From Asanoa siamensis (GTDB taxonomy: Bacteria > Actinomycetota > Actinomycetes > Mycobacteriales > Micromonosporaceae): a DNA stretch of 64,000 bases. The translations under genes were made by a program, and so were the position numbers. Location: positions 62,001 to 126,000 of the forward strand of contig NZ_BONE01000014.1 in the NCBI RefSeq assembly GCF_016862555.1, written 5' to 3'. This document shows positions 60,391 through 64,000 of the stretch, piece by piece (within the stretch, counting starts at the first letter, position 1; every line of letters begins with the position of its first letter). The notes below the pieces were generated by a model. It saw nothing but the letters and a program-made list of their open reading frames with translations, was not told the origin of the DNA and made no database searches.

Positions 60391-61719
60391 TCAGCCGACC
60401 GGAGCGAACCCCGGCAGCCACTTCTCCAGGATCGCCCGATAGGGAGCCTTGGCCTCCAGCTGGCAGAGCACCCCGATCGACCCCAACGTCACCCGATGGA
60501 TCAACAGATAGGACGGCGGCAGGTTGAGCTGCCGGCTCAACTGGAACGCGGGCGACTTCGGGCTCGCCAACCGTGCCGCCTCGGACCGTAGCCAAGCCCG
60601 AGTGAAGCGGAACTCCTCGTGCGCCAGCGGGTCCAGCATCGGCAGCAGGAACTCGAGCACCGCCTCCGCGTCGATCTCCTGGTCGGGCTTCAGGAAGCCC
60701 TCCGCCCGTAGGCCCTCGACCACCGCGTCCGCCTCGTGGGCCAAGGCCAGGCGGGTCAGCCTGCCCACCGGCTCCGGGAGGCCCTGCGGCAGGCGGGCCA
60801 CCGCGCCGAAGTCGACCACCCCTAGGCGGCCGTCGGGCATCAGGCGGAAGTTGCCCGGGTGCGGGTCGGCGTGCAGGAGGCGGGCCCGCCCGGGCGCCGA
60901 GAAGTGCAGGGTCGCCATCCGGGCGCCGGCGAGATCGCGTTCCTCCTCCGAGCCCCCAGAAATGATCTTCGAGAGGGGCTTGCCCTCGATCCATTCGGTG
61001 ACGAGCACCCGGGGCGACGCGGCGACGACCTTGGGGATCAGGATCTCGTCGTCGCCCGCGTAGGCCGTCGCGAACGCCTTCTGTGCCCTGGCCTCGAGTT
61101 CGTAGTCGAGCTCCTCGCTGATCCGCTCGCGCATCTCGGCGAGCAGCGGCTTGATGTCGAGGCCCGGCTGGATCGCCTTGAACATCGCGCCGAGGCGGGA
61201 GATCTGCCGCAGGTCCGACAGGAGCGCCTCGCCGGCGCCCGGATATTGGATCTTGACCGCGACCGGTCGGCCCGTCTTGCCGCGGCTCTTCCAGACGGCG
61301 CGGTGGACCTGGCCGATGCTGGCGGCGGCCGCCGGCGTGTCGTCGAACTCCAGGAAGCGGGCGCGCCACTCCGGACCGAGCTGATCGGCGAGTACGGCGT
61401 GCAGGCTGGCCGCGGGCAGCGGCGGCGCCGCCTCCTGCAGCTTGGTCAGCGCCTGCCGGTAGGGGCCCGCCATCTCCTCGGGCAGCGCCGCCTCGAAGAC
61501 GGACAGCGCCTGCCCGAACTTCATCGCACCGCCCTTGAGCTGGCCCAGCACGCTGAACACCTGGTCGGCCGTGCGCTGCTGCAGCTCCGCGGAGATCGCA
61601 TCGGACGCCATGCCCGTCATCCGCTTGCCGAAGCCCAGCATCGACCGCCCGGCGAAGCCGAGCGGCAGCGAAGCGAGCTTGGCGGCGCGGGTGACGGCCT
61701 GGCGCGGGATGTCGCTCAC
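60391..61719 (-). CDS. ABC1/AarF/UbiB-family atypical kinase
   Basis: A 442-residue ABC1 (UbiB/ADCK) protein. Family hallmarks: the KxGQ-type loop as AMKFGQALS (66-73), the Ala-rich nucleotide loop AAAASIGQVHRA, the VAVKIQYPG lysine, ERISEELDYELEA, the catalytic LLHADPHPGNF and the metal motif VVDFGAVARL. Such proteins support quinone or lipid biosynthesis; a target here is not evident. The GTG 61719 start faces a 330-base region with DnaA boxes. The final part (FQLSRQLNLPPSYLLIHRVTLG) is the usual C-terminal helix pair. Confidence 0.93.
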   Translation of the reverse strand: MSDIPRQAVTRAAKLASLPLGFAGRSMLGFGKRMTGMASDAISAELQQRTADQVFSVLGQLKGGAMKFGQALSVFEAALPEEMAGPYRQALTKLQEAAPPLPAASLHAVLADQLGPEWRARFLEFDDTPAAAASIGQVHRAVWKSRGKTGRPVAVKIQYPGAGEALLSDLRQISRLGAMFKAIQPGLDIKPLLAEMRERISEELDYELEARAQKAFATAYAGDDEILIPKVVAASPRVLVTEWIEGKPLSKIISGGSEEERDLAGARMATLHFSAPGRARLLHADPHPGNFRLMPDGRLGVVDFGAVARLPQGLPEPVGRLTRLALAHEADAVVEGLRAEGFLKPDQEIDAEAVLEFLLPMLDPLAHEEFRFTRAWLRSEAARLASPKSPAFQLSRQLNLPPSYLLIHRVTLGSIGVLCQLEAKAPYRAILEKWLPGFAPVG

Positions 61720-61885
61720 CAGATCATTGTGACCGACGGTTCACGACGACCCAAGATCATAGTTCTTCGCGTGCACAGCGTCTCCACAGAATCCACACCT
61801 CCGGACGGGGGACCGTTGGCCACGGGAGCCTGAACGTCGCCACGGAGTAACAGAATGTCACCGTCACCTGCTGTCCGTCGAGTCG

Positions 61886-61947
61886 TTGTCCACAGGTGGC
61901 GGGCCATGTACACGGGGTTATCCACAGCTTCCGGCGAGTTATCCACA
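61886..61947 (+). promoter_or_regulatory. Cluster of DnaA boxes
   Basis: TTGTCCACA (61886-61894), TTATCCACA (61918-61926) and TTATCCACA (61939-61947) are all on one strand. They are consensus or high-GC-preferred DnaA boxes with start-to-start distances of 32 and 21 bases, about three and two helical turns. Weaker matches (TCTCCACAG 61781, AATCCACAC 61790) lie further upstream. No dnaA or dnaN gene is visible, so this is not the usual oriC. Confidence 0.6.
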
Positions 61948-62002
61948 ACCGGGCGGTCATTCGACCGTCCGGTCGTCATGACACTGCGTGTTTGTCCGAA
62001 AA

Positions 62003-62042
62003 CGCGGGAGGGGGCGGCCGGTGACGGCCGCCCCCTCCCGCG
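62003..62042. terminator. Perfect 17-bp terminator hairpin
   Basis: CGCGGGAGGGGGCGGCC (62003-62019) and its exact reverse complement (62026-62042) surround GGTGAC. It lies 11 bases after the stop of the zinc-ribbon gene on the minus strand. Confidence 0.85.
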
Positions 62043-62053
62043 ATCGGCGCGGA

Positions 62054-62221
62054 TCAGACCTTCGCCTTGCCGAGGATCCGGTTGACGGTGGTGCCACAGA
62101 CAGGGCACTTGCCCTTGGCCATGTTCATACCGGTCTTCGAAACCTCGACGGTGCCGGTGAAGTCGCGCTTCTCCTTGCACTTGACGCAGTACCCGTTGTA
62201 GGTCTGGGCCTTGTCGGCCAC
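62054..62221 (-). CDS. Small zinc-ribbon protein (DUF5679-like)
   Basis: A 55-residue protein. GTG 62221 is preceded by AGGAGGG and the stop is at 62056-62054. The two zinc knuckles are GYCVKCKEKRDF and GKCPVCGTTVNRILG, separated by VEVSKTGMNMAK. This is the DUF5679 pattern, widespread and highly conserved in actinobacteria as a small basic zinc-binding protein of unknown role. It has a strong ribosome-binding site and a perfect terminator, so it is probably well expressed. Confidence 0.9.
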   Translation of the reverse strand: MADKAQTYNGYCVKCKEKRDFTGTVEVSKTGMNMAKGKCPVCGTTVNRILGKAKV

Positions 62222-62737
62222 GATGCCCTCCTAGTTCTTGTTCGCCGGTTTTGCCCCGGCGAATGCCCGGGCGCGGCACCGAGGCGCCGCTGTCGGGGCT
62301 TTCTCCACGGTCACACGTGCGACCGCCGGTCCGCGGACCCTACCCACATGCGGGCGGTTCCATGTCAGGAACCCGATCATCACCAGCGACGGGGCCGAAC
62401 TGGTAGTGCGATGCGACACCTGACGGGGACGAGTGTGCATGTCGGACTCGGCCGGAATAGTCAGATTCGCTCGGGACACGCCGACCAAAGCGCTCCTGCG
62501 AGCGGGATCACGCCGAATACGGCACATCCGGGCGCGGCATCCCTTAGCGTGTGCCGTAAGGTCCCTCGAGGCGCAGCGGGCCCACCGTCACCTGCGTACC
62601 CGCGAAATTTTTTCCGGACGTCCTGGGACCAACCATCATTTTCCCGGCGTGACCGTGTGTGTTGGCCCTTGCGGCAGCATGGCACCTACCGGTTAGCGTG
62701 CCTTCGTGAACGGAACCCGGGGCTCCGGGGTGCGGTA
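62222..62737. other. Intergenic stretch, no supported gene
   Basis: 516 bases between the zinc-ribbon gene (minus) and the M48-like gene (plus). A minus-strand frame from 62527 to 62231 reads SLVMIGFLTWNRPHVGRVRG and then low-complexity Ala/Arg sequence. It would cover the zinc-ribbon promoter and I do not accept it. GGTTAG (62690s) may be a -10 element for the plus-strand gene. Confidence 0.4.
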
Positions 62738-63268
62738 GTGGCCGCCACGCGGAAGCCGGTCGTCGAGGTACGGCGCTCACAGCGCCGGCGCCGGACGGTG
62801 TCCGCGTATCGCGACGGTGAGCGCGTGGTCGTGCTCATACCCGACCAGTTCTCGCGGGCCGAAGAAACCGAGTGGGTCGACAAGATGCTCGCCCGCCTGG
62901 CCGCCCGTGAGCAGCGTCTCAGCCGCAGCGACGCCGAGTTGCAGGCGCGCTCGCAGCGCCTGATCGGTCAGTACCTGGCTGAGTACGCCCGCACGGCCCA
63001 ACCGGCGAGTGTCCGGTGGGTGACCAACCAGAATGGCCGTTGGGGCTCGTGTACGCCCGCTGACAGGTCGATCCGCATCTCCCACCGCATCCAGGAGATG
63101 CCCGACTGGGTGATTGACTACGTGCTCCTCCACGAGCTCGCCCACCTCGTCGTCCCCAGCCACAACGCCCGCTTCTGGGCTCTCGTGGGCCGCTACGACA
63201 AGACCGAACGCGCCCGGGGTTATCTCGAGGGCGTCGCCGCCAGCACCGGCCTGGTCCTCGCGGACTGA
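62738..63268 (+). CDS. M48/YgjP-like metal-dependent hydrolase
   Basis: A 176-residue zinc metallopeptidase-like protein of the YgjP/DUF45 group. The zinc motif HELAH is at residues 132-136 in YVLLHELAHLVVPSHNARFW, with H142 of SHNARFW as third ligand. The preceding NGRWGSCTPADRSIRIS is characteristic. It lacks the membrane segments of true M48 proteases and is soluble. The start is GTG 62738; an upstream open frame is not protein-like. The biological substrate of this family is unknown. Confidence 0.9.
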   Translation: MAATRKPVVEVRRSQRRRRTVSAYRDGERVVVLIPDQFSRAEETEWVDKMLARLAAREQRLSRSDAELQARSQRLIGQYLAEYARTAQPASVRWVTNQNGRWGSCTPADRSIRISHRIQEMPDWVIDYVLLHELAHLVVPSHNARFWALVGRYDKTERARGYLEGVAASTGLVLAD

Positions 63269-63323
63269 CCGCGGCCGACAGCCACGCGGTCACCGCCAGA
63301 CCCACCGGCCTAACCTTGGCTGC

Positions 63324-63935
63324 ATGACCCGCCGCGTGATCGCCGTCCTGCTGACCCCGGTGACCTGGTCCCCACCCGGCATCGAGGTCGGCAAGTGGCG
63401 CCACGCCTTGGCCGAGGACGTCGTCGACCTGCTCGCGACCCTGAACGAGGTCGACCCGGCGATCGCCGCGACCCCGGCGGACCTGCCGCTGGCGGAGGCG
63501 GTGGCTTGGCCCTCGATGCAGATCTACGAGGTACGCACGACGACGGTCAACGCCACGCTGGCAGCGGCGGCCGCCGACGGCTACGACCAGGCGGCCGTGA
63601 TCGCCGCGGACGCGCCAGACCTGCCGGGGCTCATCCTGGGCAAGCTGTTCCGCCCGTTGACCACCAAGACGCTGGCCGTGGCGCCGGCCGAGGGCCCGGG
63701 CCTGCTGGGGGTGGCGTCGCGCCTGCCCGCGCCCGACTGGCTGCCCGAGATCGACCTCGACGCGGACGTGGCCGCGACCAGCATCCGGCCGCACTCCCCG
63801 AACCCGGCCGAGGTGGCGACGGCGCCCGCCTGGCGCCGCCTGCGCGGTCCGTCCGACCTGGCGACACTCGACCAGGCGGTGGAGGGCTGGGAAGCGACCC
63901 GCGCCCTGCTCAGCGGCGGTTCCTACCCGGCCTGA
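63324..63935 (+). CDS. Hypothetical protein, nucleotidyltransferase-like (DUF2064/CofC fold)
   Basis: A 203-residue soluble protein. AAVIAADAPDLPGLILGKLF (about 91-110) and AVAPAEGPGLLGVASRLP (about 119-136) correspond in position to the G-D-P-L and G-P-A-x-D-G-G-Y motifs of DUF2064/CofC-type nucleotidyltransferases. The usual N-terminal KxPxPGxVKTRL and the GGY residues are not intact. A catalytic role is doubtful. TAACCT lies 7 bases before ATG 63324, consistent with a leaderless start. It follows the M48-like gene after 55 bases and may be co-transcribed. Confidence 0.6.
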   Translation: MTRRVIAVLLTPVTWSPPGIEVGKWRHALAEDVVDLLATLNEVDPAIAATPADLPLAEAVAWPSMQIYEVRTTTVNATLAAAAADGYDQAAVIAADAPDLPGLILGKLFRPLTTKTLAVAPAEGPGLLGVASRLPAPDWLPEIDLDADVAATSIRPHSPNPAEVATAPAWRRLRGPSDLATLDQAVEGWEATRALLSGGSYPA

Positions 63936-64000
63936 CGCCGCCCACGACGGAGGCGGGAGCGGCCCCGCCGGGTTCGACGGGCACCGCCGGGTTTTCGGCC

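Noticed and set aside
61781-61947. Chromosomal origin of replication
   Set aside because: Only three good DnaA boxes, no dnaA, dnaN, rpmH or AT-rich unwinding region are visible.
62231-62527. Minus-strand 98-codon open frame upstream of the zinc-ribbon gene
   Set aside because: Low-complexity Ala/Arg tail, no ribosome-binding site, and it would cover the promoter of a well-supported gene.
63936-64000. Start or end of another gene at the right edge
   Set aside because: Only 65 bases remain and no frame or signal is convincing.

Overview
The window is about 64 kb of very GC-rich DNA with strong GC-third-position coding bias, many GTG and TTG starts, tightly overlapping genes (ATGA/GTGA junctions) and many apparently leaderless starts. 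Gene content (UPF0182 membrane protein, Lon-like PDZ protease, DUF2342 metalloprotease, DUF5679 zinc ribbon, SARP regulator, class F sortase, several LacI/ABC sugar loci) points to a high-GC actinobacterium. A member of the Micromonosporaceae (Actinoplanes-like) is the best guess; this is an inference from gene families, not from a search.

Layout. 1-2.9 kb: 3' end of a PRPP synthetase gene, an unknown protein, then a degraded zone with a broken gene and a defective IS5-family (IS427-like) element. 2.9-8.9 kb: moxR/coxE-type accessory genes followed by the three subunits of a molybdenum hydroxylase (order S-L-M) with the form II type active-site motif. 9.0-15.9 kb: short operons (HMG-CoA lyase/AraC/VOC protein; HesB; pentapeptide protein with HxlR regulator; TetR; transketolase; UBP zinc finger; DedA). 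16.0-24.0 kb: a beta-glucoside-type locus: ABC importer (binding protein and two permeases), divergent GH3 glycosidase and two convergent LacI regulators, with two kinds of operator palindrome visible. 24-31 kb: amino-acid permease with divergent Lrp regulator, a 1135-residue secreted phosphodiester glycosidase/metallophosphatase, an erythromycin-esterase homologue. 30.5-34.5 kb: IclR - Ldh-type oxidoreductase - MHS transporter - SDR, a catabolic operon for an unidentified (hydroxy)acid. 34.5-35.3 kb: an orphan polymorphic-toxin C-terminus with a probable immunity gene. 35.3-39.1 kb: NicO metal exporter pair, secreted purple-acid-phosphatase-like enzyme, small secreted protein. 39.1-44.3 kb: a second sugar locus, with permeases on the minus strand and an alpha-galactosidase (GH27, frameshifted at its acid/base motif) and binding protein on the plus strand. 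44.3-49.1 kb: a protein built of 14-residue and then 8-residue repeats, an alpha/beta hydrolase and a divergent SARP regulator. 49.1-53.9 kb: a scarred region with a frameshifted gene, a decayed initiator-tRNA copy, an IS remnant, a sortase with a duplicated helical partner, two truncated gene ends and the intact initiator tRNA. 54-64 kb: conserved actinobacterial genes (UPF0182, Lon-like protease, metalloprotease, ABC1 kinase, zinc ribbon, M48-like hydrolase), a repeat-rich gap, and a cluster of DnaA boxes.

Most genes sit in small self-contained units of regulator, transporter and enzyme, typical of a soil saprophyte's chromosome arm; the last 10 kb look more conserved. The items most worth a second look are the repeat protein (44.3-46.2 kb), the orphan toxin/immunity pair (34.5-35.3 kb), the inverted duplicate of the initiator tRNA with its terminator, the DnaA-box cluster away from any visible dnaA, and the three-armed alternative hairpin after coxM.
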